The notes beneath the pieces are model-generated. The model was given only the letters and a program-made list of their open reading frames with translations, was not told the origin of the DNA and searched no databases. A program made the position numbers and the translations under genes. Shown piece by piece: positions 34,899-44,840 of a stretch of 64,000 bases of DNA. This DNA comes from Nocardia bovistercoris. Lineage in GTDB: Bacteria; Actinomycetota; Actinomycetes; Mycobacteriales; Mycobacteriaceae. Where the stretch lies: positions 558,001 through 622,000 of the forward strand of contig NZ_JADMLG010000002.1 in NCBI RefSeq assembly GCF_015674855.1. The letters are read 5' to 3'. Every line of letters begins with the position of its first letter. Positions within the stretch are counted from its first letter, which is position 1.

Positions 34899-35446
34899 CC
34901 CCATCCTGCGCTACGAAAGCGAGCACATCCGTGAGCACCGCGACACGCACGGCGGACTTCACCATCCTCGACACCCCCGCCGGACCGTTCACCACCATCG
35001 CCGATTCCGACGGCGCGGTCCTCGCCGCGGGCTGGACGGCCGACGCCGAGAACCTGCGCGGCCTGATCCATCCCCGACTGCGCCCCACCGACCTGCGTGA
35101 ACGACCCGACCTCGGCGCGATCAGCATCGCCGTCACCGACTACCACCGCGGCGACCTCACCGCCATCGACCCGATCCCGGTCAGTCAGCACTCCGGCGAG
35201 TTCCTCCTGCACGCCTGGAATATCCTGCGCAAAGTCCCTGCGGGCGATCCCGTCACCTACACCGAATTCGCGGCCATCGCGGGCCGCCCCGCCGCCACTC
35301 GCGCCGCCGCCAACGCCTGCGCCCGCAACGCCGCCGCCCTCTTCGTCCCCTGCCACCGCGTCCTGCGCATCGGCGGCGCGCTCGGCGGTTTCCGCTGGGG
35401 GCTGCCGGTCAAACGCTGGCTCCTCGACCACGAAGCCCGCTCCTGA
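34895..35446 (+). CDS. ogt: Methylated-DNA--protein-cysteine methyltransferase
   Basis: A protein of up to 183 aa that directly removes alkyl groups from O6 of guanine in a suicide reaction. The active-site motif VPCHRVL holds the acceptor Cys153; the preceding RAAANACARN supplies the helix-turn-helix and arginine finger region, and GGFRWGLPVKRWLLDHE is the usual C-terminal end. The ATG at 34895 overlaps the alkA stop (ATGA); an internal GTG at 34931 would remove a low-complexity N-terminus. Coupling to the Ada-AlkA gene indicates co-induction by alkylation damage. Confidence 0.94.
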   Translation: MTPSCATKASTSVSTATRTADFTILDTPAGPFTTIADSDGAVLAAGWTADAENLRGLIHPRLRPTDLRERPDLGAISIAVTDYHRGDLTAIDPIPVSQHSGEFLLHAWNILRKVPAGDPVTYTEFAAIAGRPAATRAAANACARNAAALFVPCHRVLRIGGALGGFRWGLPVKRWLLDHEARS

Positions 35447-35658
35447 CCGGATCCGCCGGGCTGCCCGAGATCTCACAACACGAACTCCGCGACACGTCGA
35501 CCGCGTACTGCGGGAAGTCGGAGCCGGTCAGTCTTCACCGTCACGGTGGACAGCACACCGGTCGCCGATCCGATCCCGCATCACCGTGTCGGACGAAGGA
35601 GCGCGGTTGGGCTGGAAGAGGTCATCGCGGCGTTCGCCGGACTGTCAGCGGACAGTGC

Positions 35659-36081
35659 CTAAAGGGTGCCGCGCGGGACCACCCAGCGGTGGTTGAGGTC
35701 GATGATCGAGGCAACCGTCTCGAAGTCGGCGTCGTAATGGACGAGTACCAGGCGGTGCTCGGCGGCCAGGACGGACGTGAGGAGGTCGGCGATGCCTACT
35801 TCTCGGTGCCGTGCACGGCGGGCGAGTTCGCGTTGGATCGTGAAAGCTCGCTGCCAGTGCTCGTCGTCGGTCGCCAGGTATTCGAAGCCGAGCCTGCGCT
35901 GGGAGCGGACGTTCTCGTATTCGACGGGATCGCGCGCGCTGTAGAGCGCTTCGGCGTCCAACGTCGCGCAGGTGGCCGCGAGTCCACTTTCGATCAACGG
36001 AGCGAGCCGCTCGCCGACCGAGGGATGGTGCATGCGGGCGACCGCGCTGGTATCGATGAGAAAGCGCGCGGTCAGCGCCAT
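35659..36081 (-). CDS. VapC-type PIN-domain toxin
   Basis: A 140-aa PIN toxin: FLIDTSAVARM with the first Asp, LDAEALYSAR with the conserved Glu, VGIADLLTSVLA and HYDADFETVA with the remaining acidic residues. ATG 36081 gives the standard N-terminus and a ten-base overlap with the antitoxin gene, the same arrangement as the vapBC at 11605-12239; the open frame to 36138 is not supported. It is the third complete toxin-antitoxin module in the window and lies just downstream of sbcC, which reads in the same direction away from it. Confidence 0.88.
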   Translation of the reverse strand: MALTARFLIDTSAVARMHHPSVGERLAPLIESGLAATCATLDAEALYSARDPVEYENVRSQRRLGFEYLATDDEHWQRAFTIQRELARRARHREVGIADLLTSVLAAEHRLVLVHYDADFETVASIIDLNHRWVVPRGTL

Positions 36082-36278
36082 ACGCGGGACCGCTGTTCGG
36101 GATCGGCCATATCCTTCATTCCCCCTTCGATGAGCCATTCCGCGTGCCGAGCTCGCGCCGCCGCTGCCACCGCCGCGCGCAAGGCGGTGCGCACCGTGTC
36201 CGAGACGCCGGTGGTCCCCAACTCCTGTTTCGCTGCGTCGAGCAGTTCGTCATCCAGATCGACCAGACGCTTCGTCAT
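36072..36278 (-). CDS. VapB-type antitoxin
   Basis: A 68-aa antitoxin: TKRLVDLDDELLDAAKQELG followed by VSDTVRTALRAAVAAAARAR forms the DNA-binding half of VapB proteins, and the tail KDMADPEQRSRVWR contacts the toxin. ATG 36278 has GGAGGTGG upstream, the same strong site as the antitoxin at 12239. An AT-rich dyad lies just upstream. Confidence 0.85.
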   Translation of the reverse strand: MTKRLVDLDDELLDAAKQELGTTGVSDTVRTALRAAVAAAARARHAEWLIEGGMKDMADPEQRSRVWR

Positions 36279-36291
36279 GAGCCACCTCCGC

Positions 36292-36321
36292 GTATATATC
36301 AATCACGTCGTCAACATATAC
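36292..36321. promoter_or_regulatory. Candidate vapBC operator
   Basis: GTATAT (36292-36297) and ATATAC (36316-36321) are exact inverted repeats 18 bases apart in the short gap between the antitoxin start and the sbcC stop. The AT-rich half-sites suit VapBC autorepression. Confidence 0.45.
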
Positions 36322-36330
36322 TACCCCGCG

Positions 36331-39300
36331 TCAGGCGACCGTGGTTCGGACGTGGGAGCCGGATCGGCCGCGGATCACGTGTAGGCGGCTCGGGATGCGT
36401 TGGCGCATCTCGTCGACGTGGCTGACGATGCCTACCACGCGGCCGCCCGCGCGGAGTTCGTCGAGGACGCCCATGACGGCGTCGAGGGTGTCGGCGTCGA
36501 GACCGCCGAAACCCTCGTCGATGAACAGGGTGTCCAGGACCATGCCGCCGGATTCGGCGGCGACGGTGTCGGCCAGGCCGAGCGCCAATGACAGCGAGGC
36601 CATGAAGGTTTCGCCGCCGGAGAGGGTCTTCGCGGGGCGGATGGCGCCGGTGTAGTCGTCGCGGATGTCGAGGCCGAGGCCGCCGCGGCGACCGTGGGTG
36701 CCCGCGCGGTCGGTGTGCACGAATTCGTAGCGGCCGCCGGACATCCGGCGCAACCGTACCGAACCCGCGATCGCCACCTCCTCGAGGCGGGCCGCCAGCA
36801 CGTAGGAGCGCAGCGACATGCGGCGGTTGTTCTCGCCGCGTCCCGCGACGACCTCCGCCAGTGCGGCGAGCTCGGCGTGCGCTTTGTGCAGTGGGGCGAT
36901 GTGGTCGAGTGCGGCCCACAGCTGTCCGCCCAGCTGCTCGAGCAGGTTCACGCGTCGGGTGGCCTCGGCGTGGGCGGCGACGGCGGCATTGAGCGCGGCC
37001 CGCGCCTCCTGCACCCGGCGTTCCACCTCCGTGAGGTCCTCGGCCGCGACGGCGGCGGCCGCGCGGGTCTCCGGTTCGGCGAGTACGGCTTCCGCGCGCA
37101 CCCTGGCGTGATCGGCCTCGCGCAGCTCGGTCTCGATCTCCTCCCGACGACTCGCGGTGCGCGCGGCCGCGGCCACGACACGCGCGTAGGCGGTCAGCAG
37201 CGCCACCGCGTCACGTGCGGGCTCGGGACGCGCACCGGCGGTGGCAGAGTCGACACGCGCGGAGCCGGGGTGCGCGTGGTCGAATTCGGCGGGAATCAAT
37301 CCGGCCGCGCGGGCCGAGCTCTCGACGCGCGTTGCCACCACCTCGACCTGCTCCGCTGCCGCCGCCGCCTCGGCGCAGGCATCGCGGTATGCGGTGGCGT
37401 GGGTGATGAGTGCGTCGATGCGGCGGCGGCGAGCCTCGATATCGGTGTCGGCGCCCGCGGCCGCGCGCAATCGCTCGGTGAGTTCGCCCAGCCTGGTTCT
37501 GGCGGCGGCGATGCGCGTGGTGACGGTGCCGCGCTGTGTTTCCGCTTCGCGGAGGTCGTCTTGCACGCGGGTTTGCTCGGTGCGCAGCCGTGCTGTCTCG
37601 TCGGTGAATTCACCTACCAGTTCGGCGATTTCGAGTGTGTCGGCGTGCCGGTCGGCGGCGGCGCGGCGAGTGGCGGCGAGTTCGACCGGGTCGGCGTCGC
37701 CGCCTGCGGCGCGGAAGGTCTCGATCTCGCGTTCGAGGGTGACTATCCCGTCGCGGATCCGGTCGCGCGCCTGTTCGGCGGTCCGTTCCGCCGCGACGGC
37801 CTTGCTCTCGGCCTTTTCGGAGACCGCGTGTGCGGTTGGTTGCGCGGGCGAGGGATGGTCGGCGGAACCGCATACCGCGCACGGGGCGCCGTCCTCGAGT
37901 CCCGCGGCTAGTTCGGCCGCCATTCCGGTGAGCCGCCGTTCGCGCAGGTCGAGCACCAGTGCCCTGGCGTCGTTGTGCGTGGCGCGCGCGGATTCGAATT
38001 CCACGTGCGCCCGGTCGAGCGTTCGGCGATGCCGCGCGAGTGCGGCGGCCGCGCTCGTGGCCTTCTCAAGCCGCTCGAGTTCGGTGGTGAGCGCGGGCAG
38101 GATGGCCGCGGCTGCGGTGGCTTCGCGCAATCGCGTCTCGGCGGCGGCAATGGTCGCGGGCAGCTGATCGCGGCGTCGGATCAGCTCCGCTACCCGGATC
38201 TCGAGCCGCTGTGCTTCGGCGCCGAGCCGAGTGGTCTGCTCGGTCAGTTCATCGGCCGCCGCGGCGGTACCCCGTACTTCGTCCAAGGCGCCGATACGGC
38301 GGCCCCACCGCACGATCGCGGCGTCGATATCGGCGTCAGGACGCAACTCGGCATCGGCGAACGAGCGCCGTACAGCGCCCGCGTCCAGATCGGCACCGGC
38401 GTACGGGCGCAGTCCGGCATCGACATCCGAGCGTCGTACGGCATCCGGATCGGTATCGTCGACCGGACGCGACTCGGCATCGGCGCCTCGTACGGAGCCC
38501 GCGCCCAGATCGGCACCGGCGTACGGACGCAGTACCGCATCGACATCCGAGCGTTGTACGGCATCCGGATCGGCACCGGCGACCGGACGCGACTCGGCAT
38601 CAGCATCGGCGCCTCGTACGGAGCCCGCGTCCAGATCGGCACCGGAGTGCGGGCGCGACTCGGCATCGGCGACCGGGGACGGTTCGGCATCAGCATCCGC
38701 CCGCCGTTCGGCGGCGGAGATCATCAGCTCGGCGACATCGAGATCCGCCGCTTCAGGAGCGCGCAAGGCATGCGTCAATCGCATTGCGGCCTGCTGCTTT
38801 TCGGAATCACGTGCGCGACTCGCCATGACCGCGGCCCTGGCTTCGTCGATCGCCTCGGAGACCGGTTCGGCCCGGCGCGCCGACTCGAGTTCGGCGTGCA
38901 GCGCGGCGCGATGGTCGGCCCCCGTGGCATACGCATCGAGTGCGGCGCGAGCCTGCGCCACTCGTGCGCGCGCCTCGTGCGCGCGGCGTTGCTGCTCGGC
39001 ATGGGTGTGGACGTCGGTGGATTCCTGCTGGCGTACTTCTGATTCCGCGGTGGCCGTGCGCAGTTCGGATTTCGCGGTGGCCAGCAGATTCTGCGACCAC
39101 GCCACCGCGTCGTCGGGTTCGACGGCATCGGTGACGTGGCGCCCCGCCGCCATCGCCACATTGTCGATGAGTCGCTGAATGGACTCGGTTCGCACCTTCA
39201 TATCGGCCTCGGAGGCGCGGCGCTTGTCCGCGAGCCACTGTTCGGCCGATCCGAAACGCTGTGTGTCGAAGAGCTTTTCGAGCAGCTTCTCGCGCTCCTC

Positions 39301-39804
39301 GTTGTCCGCGCGCAGGAATCGCGCGAAATCGCCCTGCGGCAGCAACACCACTTGGAAGAACTGGTCGGCGCTCATGCCGAGCAGCCGGATCACCTCGTCG
39401 CCGATATCGGTGAGCCGTGACAGGTTCACCCCGCGCCCGTCCAGCCACTCCAGTGTCGCGGCCGGATTCTCCTTGACCCAACCGCTTTTGGCCCGCTTGC
39501 TCGGCCGCTGGAATTCCGGTGTGCGGATCAGGCGCAGGTGTCTGCTACCGAGGGTCGCCTCCAATGAGACCCGCGGTGGCGTGCGCGCGTCGGCGTGGTC
39601 GGAGTGCAACCGCTTGCTCTCGCCGCGCGCGCCGGGCACGCTGCCGTACAGCGCGAAGGCGATGGCGTCGAGGACCGTCGTCTTGCCCGCACCGGTCTGT
39701 CCGTGCAGCAGGAACAAGCCGTCGGCGCCGAGTTGGTCGAAATCGATCACGGTGGTTTCGGCGAACGGACCGAAGGCCGTCATCTCGAGCCGGTGCAGCC
39801 TCAT
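36331..39804 (-). CDS. sbcC: Exonuclease subunit SbcC
   Basis: An 1157-aa SMC-like ATPase that works with SbcD to open hairpins and protein-blocked DNA ends. Walker A GQTGAGKT is at 35-42. The C-terminal lobe contains KTLSGGETFMASLSLALGLAD, the Walker B VLDTLFIDEGFGGLD and the final VGIVSHVDEMRQRIP. The zinc hook is GAPCAVCGSADHPSPA (CXXC). ATG 39804 follows the sbcD stop by 46 nt. Unusually, residues about 368-492 in the first coiled-coil arm carry an insert of Asp/Ala/Arg/Pro-rich tandem repeats of 40-42 residues, which should break the coiled coil into a flexible loop. Confidence 0.95.
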   Translation of the reverse strand: MRLHRLEMTAFGPFAETTVIDFDQLGADGLFLLHGQTGAGKTTVLDAIAFALYGSVPGARGESKRLHSDHADARTPPRVSLEATLGSRHLRLIRTPEFQRPSKRAKSGWVKENPAATLEWLDGRGVNLSRLTDIGDEVIRLLGMSADQFFQVVLLPQGDFARFLRADNEEREKLLEKLFDTQRFGSAEQWLADKRRASEADMKVRTESIQRLIDNVAMAAGRHVTDAVEPDDAVAWSQNLLATAKSELRTATAESEVRQQESTDVHTHAEQQRRAHEARARVAQARAALDAYATGADHRAALHAELESARRAEPVSEAIDEARAAVMASRARDSEKQQAAMRLTHALRAPEAADLDVAELMISAAERRADADAEPSPVADAESRPHSGADLDAGSVRGADADAESRPVAGADPDAVQRSDVDAVLRPYAGADLGAGSVRGADAESRPVDDTDPDAVRRSDVDAGLRPYAGADLDAGAVRRSFADAELRPDADIDAAIVRWGRRIGALDEVRGTAAAADELTEQTTRLGAEAQRLEIRVAELIRRRDQLPATIAAAETRLREATAAAAILPALTTELERLEKATSAAAALARHRRTLDRAHVEFESARATHNDARALVLDLRERRLTGMAAELAAGLEDGAPCAVCGSADHPSPAQPTAHAVSEKAESKAVAAERTAEQARDRIRDGIVTLEREIETFRAAGGDADPVELAATRRAAADRHADTLEIAELVGEFTDETARLRTEQTRVQDDLREAETQRGTVTTRIAAARTRLGELTERLRAAAGADTDIEARRRRIDALITHATAYRDACAEAAAAAEQVEVVATRVESSARAAGLIPAEFDHAHPGSARVDSATAGARPEPARDAVALLTAYARVVAAAARTASRREEIETELREADHARVRAEAVLAEPETRAAAAVAAEDLTEVERRVQEARAALNAAVAAHAEATRRVNLLEQLGGQLWAALDHIAPLHKAHAELAALAEVVAGRGENNRRMSLRSYVLAARLEEVAIAGSVRLRRMSGGRYEFVHTDRAGTHGRRGGLGLDIRDDYTGAIRPAKTLSGGETFMASLSLALGLADTVAAESGGMVLDTLFIDEGFGGLDADTLDAVMGVLDELRAGGRVVGIVSHVDEMRQRIPSRLHVIRGRSGSHVRTTVA
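38381..38690. repeat. 120/126-bp tandem repeat inside sbcC
   Basis: Two full imperfect copies (38381-38500 and 38501-38626) and a partial third (from 38627) each begin with CCAGATCGGCACCGG close to their start. The spacing of 120 and 126 bases keeps the sbcC frame. Each encodes about 40 residues with the pattern of GADLDAG, RPVAGADPDA and RSDVDA. Expansion or contraction by recombination would change SbcC arm length without a frameshift. Confidence 0.8.
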
Positions 39805-39850
39805 GCGGCGACACCGAGGACCGGGCGCGCGGCACCGCTGTGCTCGCGCT

Positions 39851-41032
39851 TCATGCGCTGACGTCCTCGGCGAGTGCGGGACCGGTATCGCCCGCGCGCT
39901 CGGTGACCGCGACCGCCGCCGCGAGCGCTTTGTCCAGCCAGGCGATTTCGCCCGTGCTCGGCGTTCCCCGCACATCGGCGATGAAGCTCCGCGCCACCTC
40001 GATATCACGTCTACCGTGCACGCGTTCACGGTAGCGCAATTCCGGATTCCCTTCCGGGCGTGACCATTCCACGTGCACGATATGCGGGAACCGGTCGCGC
40101 AGGGTGCGCAGCGCGTCGACGGGACGGGCCTTGTCGGTGAGGGTCGCGGATACGTAGTGCTCCTCGGCGGCGGAATGCGCCGGGTCACCGAGCAATTCCT
40201 CCACCGTGCCCGTGAGCCTGCTGAGCCCGCGCACCGCAGGTAGATCCCGTCGGTGCACCGCGCGCAGACCGGACTCGTCCAGATCGACGATCCATACCGC
40301 CTTGCGGTGCGAGTTCTCCGCGAACGAGTAGGCCAGCGGCGATCCCGAATACCGAACCGACTCCGAGAGGGTCTGCGGGGAGTGCAGATGCCCGAGCGCC
40401 ACATAGTCGATGCCGTCGAAGGCCGAACGCGGCACCGTCTCCACTCCGCCGACCGAGATGGACCGCTCCGAACCCGTCGACTCCCCGCCGACCACGAAGG
40501 CGTGGGCGAGCACCACCGTGCGGGTCCCGGCGCGGCGTTCGATGTCGACCCGGATCCGTCCCATCGCCGCGTCGAGGATCTCGGCGTGCGAACGCGCCTG
40601 CGGCACACCGAGTTCGGCGCGGGTGATCTCGGGTTCCAGGTAGGGGATGCCGTAGAAGGCGACCTCGCCGTGCTCGTCGCGCAACAGCACCGGATCCTCG
40701 GCGCCCGCGACGGTGGTGCGCAGATGCAGGCCGCCCGCCGCGGCGAACCGGGCGCCCGCGCCGAGCCTGGTCGGCGAGTCGTGATTGCCCGAGGTGGCCA
40801 CGATCACCGCGCCGGCGGCCCTGATCGCCTCGAATCCCCGGTTGCACACCGCGATAGCGTCGGCGCTGGGAATGGACCGGTCGTAGATGTCGCCCGGAAT
40901 GACGACGACGTCGACCGACTCCGCGCGCACCAGTTCGGCGATGGCGCGCAGTGCGCTGTCCTGGTCGGCCAGCAGGTCGACGCCGTGAAAAGTACGCCCG
41001 ATGTGCCAATCCGAGGTGTGCAGCATCCGCAT
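39851..41032 (-). CDS. sbcD: Exonuclease subunit SbcD
   Basis: A 393-aa Mre11-type nuclease, partner of SbcC. The phosphoesterase motifs are in order: MLHTSDWHIGR (I), VVIPGDIYDRS (II), TSGNHDSPTRL (III), VLAHAFVVGG (IV) and ALGHLHSPQ (V), giving the two-metal site. The capping domain follows to the end. The start is ATG 41032 or the ATG two codons later (41026); no clear ribosome-binding site favours either. It precedes sbcC on the minus strand and is divergent from rmuC, placing two hairpin/nuclease functions back to back. Confidence 0.95.
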   Translation of the reverse strand: MRMLHTSDWHIGRTFHGVDLLADQDSALRAIAELVRAESVDVVVIPGDIYDRSIPSADAIAVCNRGFEAIRAAGAVIVATSGNHDSPTRLGAGARFAAAGGLHLRTTVAGAEDPVLLRDEHGEVAFYGIPYLEPEITRAELGVPQARSHAEILDAAMGRIRVDIERRAGTRTVVLAHAFVVGGESTGSERSISVGGVETVPRSAFDGIDYVALGHLHSPQTLSESVRYSGSPLAYSFAENSHRKAVWIVDLDESGLRAVHRRDLPAVRGLSRLTGTVEELLGDPAHSAAEEHYVSATLTDKARPVDALRTLRDRFPHIVHVEWSRPEGNPELRYRERVHGRRDIEVARSFIADVRGTPSTGEIAWLDKALAAAVAVTERAGDTGPALAEDVSA

Positions 41033-41347
41033 GGGCCGAAACCGTAGGCGCACCCACCGACAGAATTCAATCGTCCGACCGCCCGTGTCGGATTCGCCAC
41101 GTTTGTCCCGGCGTGTTCGTCGGTGTTTCGTCGCGCTCCGATCACCGTGCGACCGACCGGAATCCGCACGTCGACGGTGTGCGCGCCCGGTCCGTGCGGC
41201 ACGCGACCGCAGTCCTGTTTGCCGGAATCGACGGCGCAGGCCGAATGCTCGGCCATTCGAGCACTTCAAGGCCGTGGCGACGACTCGATGCCCTCCGATA
41301 GCCGGTCGGGTCGGAACTTGTCGGTGCCGTGGTGCACTATCGGCGTC
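41033..41347. other. Divergent intergenic region between sbcD and rmuC
   Basis: Some 315 bases without a credible gene; the short frames on both strands are compositionally random. It must contain the sbcDC and rmuC promoters, but no consensus box or strong dyad stands out. Confidence 0.5.
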
Positions 41348-42499
41348 ATGACCGCACCGATGCTCGTCGCACTGATGCTGGTGTTCATCGCGGGAATGGG
41401 AATCGGCTGGCTCGGGCACACCGCGCGGGCCGGTCAGCGGACGGCCGCGGCGGAGGCGCGGCTTTCGGTGTCCGCCGACAACGAACGGCTGCTGCGCCAA
41501 TCCCTCGGCGCGGCGAACGAGGATGCGGCGCGCAGGCATGCACTCGCGGTCGGCGCGCTGGTCGAACCGCTGCGCGAGGCGCTCGGCGCGCTCAACCAGC
41601 ACATCCAGCGCGTGGAGCATCAGCGCGTCGACGCCTATTCCGGGCTGCGCGAACAGGTCGCGGGCATGCAGCGCACCTCCCATCAACTGTCGAGCCAGAC
41701 GGGCCAACTCGTGTCCGCGTTGCGGGCGCCGCAGGTGCGCGGGCGCTGGGGCGAGATACAGCTCGAGCGCGTTGTGGAACTCGCGGGCATGACGCGGCAC
41801 TGCGACTTCGACACCCAGGTGAGCCGGGCCGGGCGCGGCGACGGCGAGCGGATCGGGCTCGTCCGCCCCGATCTCGTGGTCCGGCTCGCGGGCGGCCGAC
41901 AGGTCGTGGTCGACGCGAAGGTGCCGTTCACCGCCTATCTCGACGCGGCCGCCGCCGATGATCCCGACGTCCGCGCCGACCTGTTGCGCCGCCACGCCAA
42001 ACACCTGCGGACCCATATCGATCAGCTCGCCGACAAGGCGTACTGGGCGGCCTTCGATCCCAGCCCGGAGTTCGTGGTCCTCTTCGTGCCCGGCGATCCG
42101 TTCCTGGACGCCGCCCTCACCACCGATTCCGGGCTGTTGGAGTACGCATTCGGCCGCAATGTGATCCTGGCCACCCCGACGACGCTGATCGCGCTGCTGC
42201 GCACGGTCGCCTTCGGCTGGCGCCAGGAGGCCGTCTCCCGCGATATGGCAACGATCCAGCAATTGGGAAGGGAGCTCTACGCACGCCTCGGTCTGACCGG
42301 CAAGCACCTCGACCGGCTCGGCGCACAACTCGGCAAGACCGTCGACGCCTTCAACCAGACCGTCGCCTCGGTGGAGTCGCGGGTCCTGGTCACCGCGCGC
42401 AAACTGCACGATCTCGAGATCGCCGAACAGGACGTACCGGCGGTGCGGCGGGTCGACTCGTGGCCGAGGGCGGTCGGTTTCGCCGACTCCGAGGACTGA
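41348..42499 (+). CDS. rmuC: RmuC-family DNA recombination protein
   Basis: A 383-aa RmuC-type protein, predicted to limit rearrangements at inverted repeats. An N-terminal membrane helix (residues 5-24) is followed by a coiled coil (about 30-120) and the conserved nuclease-fold part: GRWGEIQLERVVELAGM, RPDLVVRLAGGRQVVVDAKVPFTAYLDA, and the later PEFVVLFVPGDPFLDAAL and ATPTTLIALLRTVAFGWRQE. Asp and Lys of VVVDAKVP fit a PD-(D/E)XK-like site. Divergence from sbcD suggests shared roles in DNA structure processing. Start ATG 41348. Confidence 0.92.
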   Translation: MTAPMLVALMLVFIAGMGIGWLGHTARAGQRTAAAEARLSVSADNERLLRQSLGAANEDAARRHALAVGALVEPLREALGALNQHIQRVEHQRVDAYSGLREQVAGMQRTSHQLSSQTGQLVSALRAPQVRGRWGEIQLERVVELAGMTRHCDFDTQVSRAGRGDGERIGLVRPDLVVRLAGGRQVVVDAKVPFTAYLDAAAADDPDVRADLLRRHAKHLRTHIDQLADKAYWAAFDPSPEFVVLFVPGDPFLDAALTTDSGLLEYAFGRNVILATPTTLIALLRTVAFGWRQEAVSRDMATIQQLGRELYARLGLTGKHLDRLGAQLGKTVDAFNQTVASVESRVLVTARKLHDLEIAEQDVPAVRRVDSWPRAVGFADSED

Positions 42500-42645
42500 A
42501 CCGGAGCACCGACATGGACCGATGACCGGAACGGCCCCCGCATATCCCCGGTGACCTCGCGCGCAACCATCCGGTGCACCGCGCGGAACCGGCCTGTGGC
42601 CGTGCCGTAACGCCTGCCGTCGCGGCGGCGGTTAGTGTTCAATGC

Positions 42646-43725
42646 GTGGCTGCTTCCCAACGTGTGCGTTCCCGTACGCCCGCGCCGCAACGTTCGATCC
42701 TGCCTTCGGTGCCGGGAATACCGGCCGGGGCTGCGGTCCTCATTGCGGTTGCCAGCACGTTTCTCGGGTTTCTCATCGACGCCAAGAGCGAGGGCGGAGA
42801 CCTGACCGGTACCTTCGCCGCGCTGTACGTGGCGGGGTGTGTGGCGGCGGTCTCCGCCGTGCGATATCGCGGCCTTTTCACCACCATGGTGCTGCCGCCG
42901 CTGCTGTTGTTCATCGCGGTCCCGCTGGCGTATCAGCAGCTCACCGGCCGGGCGTCGACCAGCGGCAAGGACATCCTGCTGAATCTGGCGATCCCGCTGG
43001 TCGACCGCTTCCCGACGATGATGCTCGCCACCGCGCTGGTTCTCGTGATCGGCGGACTGCGCATTCACCTGCATCGCCGTGCGGAGGCGCAGGAGCGCGG
43101 CGACGAAGCCAAGCGGGGAACGAGTTGGGGCCGCGACTCCTCGGCCGACCGGCCGCGCAAGGGCTCGGTCAAGAGCAAGAGCAAAGGCAAGCCCGCCAAA
43201 GCCACGCGCTCCCCGGACGCGCCGCTCAAGCGCCGGCCTCGGCAGCCGAAGCCGACACCGGAACCGGTCGTCGACATCAGCGATCAGAAGACCGACAAGT
43301 ACGAACCGCCGCGTCCCGGCGGCAGGCGTCCGAGCGACGAGGTGGCCGACAAACCGCCGAGGGTGGCGGCCAAGGGCAGACCGCGGGAAGGACGTCCGGC
43401 CGCACGCAACGGCCGACCGCCCGCCGCCGCGGCACGCGGCCAGAACAATGCGGCGCCGAGCGCGCAGAACGACGCCGCACCACGCGGCCAGAACGCCGCG
43501 GCGCCACGCGGCCAGAGCAAAGCCGCGCCGAGCGCGCAGAACAACACCGCGCCGCGCGGCCAGAACAACGCCACCGCTCGTGCCCAGAACAAACCCGTGC
43601 CGCGCGCGGAGAACGAGCCGCAGCGTGGTGGGCGCGGACGCGGCGAGGCACCGCCGCATCCGCGACCCAATGTGCGCTATCGCGACCCGCAGCGCGCCGA
43701 GCGTCGCAAGCCGGAGAAGCGTTAG
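42646..43725 (+). CDS. DUF6542-type membrane protein with basic low-complexity tail
   Basis: A 359-aa protein. The first 150 residues hold four hydrophobic segments of the DUF6542-like family ([57 protein letters not shown]). The C-terminal 200 residues are very basic and low in complexity, with repeats of the type AAPRGQN and APSAQN between about 265 and 310, so that part is disordered and cytosolic. GTG 42646 is the likely start. It corresponds to Rv1111c by position next to ispH. Its stop overlaps the convergent ispH stop by three bases. Function unknown. Confidence 0.82.
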   Translation: MAASQRVRSRTPAPQRSILPSVPGIPAGAAVLIAVASTFLGFLIDAKSEGGDLTGTFAALYVAGCVAAVSAVRYRGLFTTMVLPPLLLFIAVPLAYQQLTGRASTSGKDILLNLAIPLVDRFPTMMLATALVLVIGGLRIHLHRRAEAQERGDEAKRGTSWGRDSSADRPRKGSVKSKSKGKPAKATRSPDAPLKRRPRQPKPTPEPVVDISDQKTDKYEPPRPGGRRPSDEVADKPPRVAAKGRPREGRPAARNGRPPAAAARGQNNAAPSAQNDAAPRGQNAAAPRGQSKAAPSAQNNTAPRGQNNATARAQNKPVPRAENEPQRGGRGRGEAPPHPRPNVRYRDPQRAERRKPEKR

Positions 43726-44729
43726 CCGCGCGCGGCGCGCAACTCGCGAGGCAGGGCGAAGACCAGGGTCTCGTTGGCCGTGGTCACCGGCTGCACATCC
43801 GCGAATCCGTATTCCTCGAGCATGTCGAGCACGCCGCGCACCAGGATCTCCGGCACCGAGGCGCCGGAGGTGATGCCGACGGTGCGCACGCCGTCGAGCC
43901 AGGCCGGATCGACCTCGCGGGCGTAGTCGACCAGGTAGGCGGCGTTCGCGCCCGCGCCGAGGGCGACCTCGACCAAACGCACCGAGTTGGAGGAGTTGCG
44001 CGAGCCGACCACGATCACCAGATCGCATTCGGGCGCCATCGCCTTCACCGCGACCTGGCGGTTCTGCGTGGCGTAGCAGATGTCGTCGCTCGGCGGATCC
44101 TGCAACAGCGGGAACCGCTCGCGCAGCCGCTGCACCGTCTCCATGGTCTCGTCCACGCTGAGGGTGGTCTGGGAGAGCCAGATCACCTTGTTCTCGTCGC
44201 GCACGGTGACCTTGTCGACCGCGCCGGGCCCGTCGACCAGTTGCACGTGCTCGGGCGCCTCACCGGCGGTGCCCTCGACCTCCTCGTGGCCTTCGTGGCC
44301 GATGAGCAGGATGTCGAAGTCGTCGCGGGCGAAGCGCTTGGCCTCCTGGTGCACCTTGGTGACCAGCGGACATGTCGCGTCGATGGTGTGCAGGTTCCTG
44401 GTGGCGGCCGTGGCGTGCACCGCGGGCGACACGCCGTGCGCCGAGAAGACCACGACCTGGCCTTCCGGTACCTCGTCGGTCTCGTCGACGAAGATCACGC
44501 CGCGTTCGCGCAGCGTCTCGACGACGTGGCGGTTGTGCACGATCTCCTTGCGGACGTAGATGGGGGCGCCGTGTTTCTCCAGCGCCTTCTCCACGGTTTC
44601 CACCGCGCGGTCGACGCCGGCGCAGTAGCCGCGCGGCTCGGCTAGCAGGACGCGTTTGGCATCGGCACCGGCGGTTCCTGAGCCCGCCGAGCGGGTGATT
44701 CCGACGTTCAAGGGGATGGCCGAAGACAT
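43722..44729 (-). CDS. ispH: 4-hydroxy-3-methylbut-2-enyl diphosphate reductase
   Basis: A 335-aa IspH (LytB), the last enzyme of the MEP isoprenoid pathway, which reduces HMBPP to IPP and DMAPP with a [4Fe-4S] cluster. All three cluster cysteines are present: [27 protein letters not shown] and [10 protein letters not shown]. Substrate-binding segments [35 protein letters not shown] and [11 protein letters not shown] are also visible. The N-terminal 25 residues before RVLLAEPRG are a lineage-specific extension. It lies in the conserved actinobacterial order next to the lipid-droplet protein and xseAB (Rv1110 equivalent). Confidence 0.97.
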   Translation of the reverse strand: MSSAIPLNVGITRSAGSGTAGADAKRVLLAEPRGYCAGVDRAVETVEKALEKHGAPIYVRKEIVHNRHVVETLRERGVIFVDETDEVPEGQVVVFSAHGVSPAVHATAATRNLHTIDATCPLVTKVHQEAKRFARDDFDILLIGHEGHEEVEGTAGEAPEHVQLVDGPGAVDKVTVRDENKVIWLSQTTLSVDETMETVQRLRERFPLLQDPPSDDICYATQNRQVAVKAMAPECDLVIVVGSRNSSNSVRLVEVALGAGANAAYLVDYAREVDPAWLDGVRTVGITSGASVPEILVRGVLDMLEEYGFADVQPVTTANETLVFALPRELRAARG

Positions 44730-44840
44730 GCGCCCCAGCTTACTTGCGTACCGCGCCCGCTAACCGGGCGGAGGTGCGGGGAGAATCCGTCCGTGACACA
44801 TTGCCTTTGCATAACCCGACGCATCGGGCAGGCTAGGACC

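Noticed and set aside
43430..43620. Short regular repeats resembling a repeat array
   Set aside because: They are in-frame codon repeats (AAPRGQN-like) of the DUF6542 protein tail; no spacers or conserved palindromic repeats as in CRISPR.
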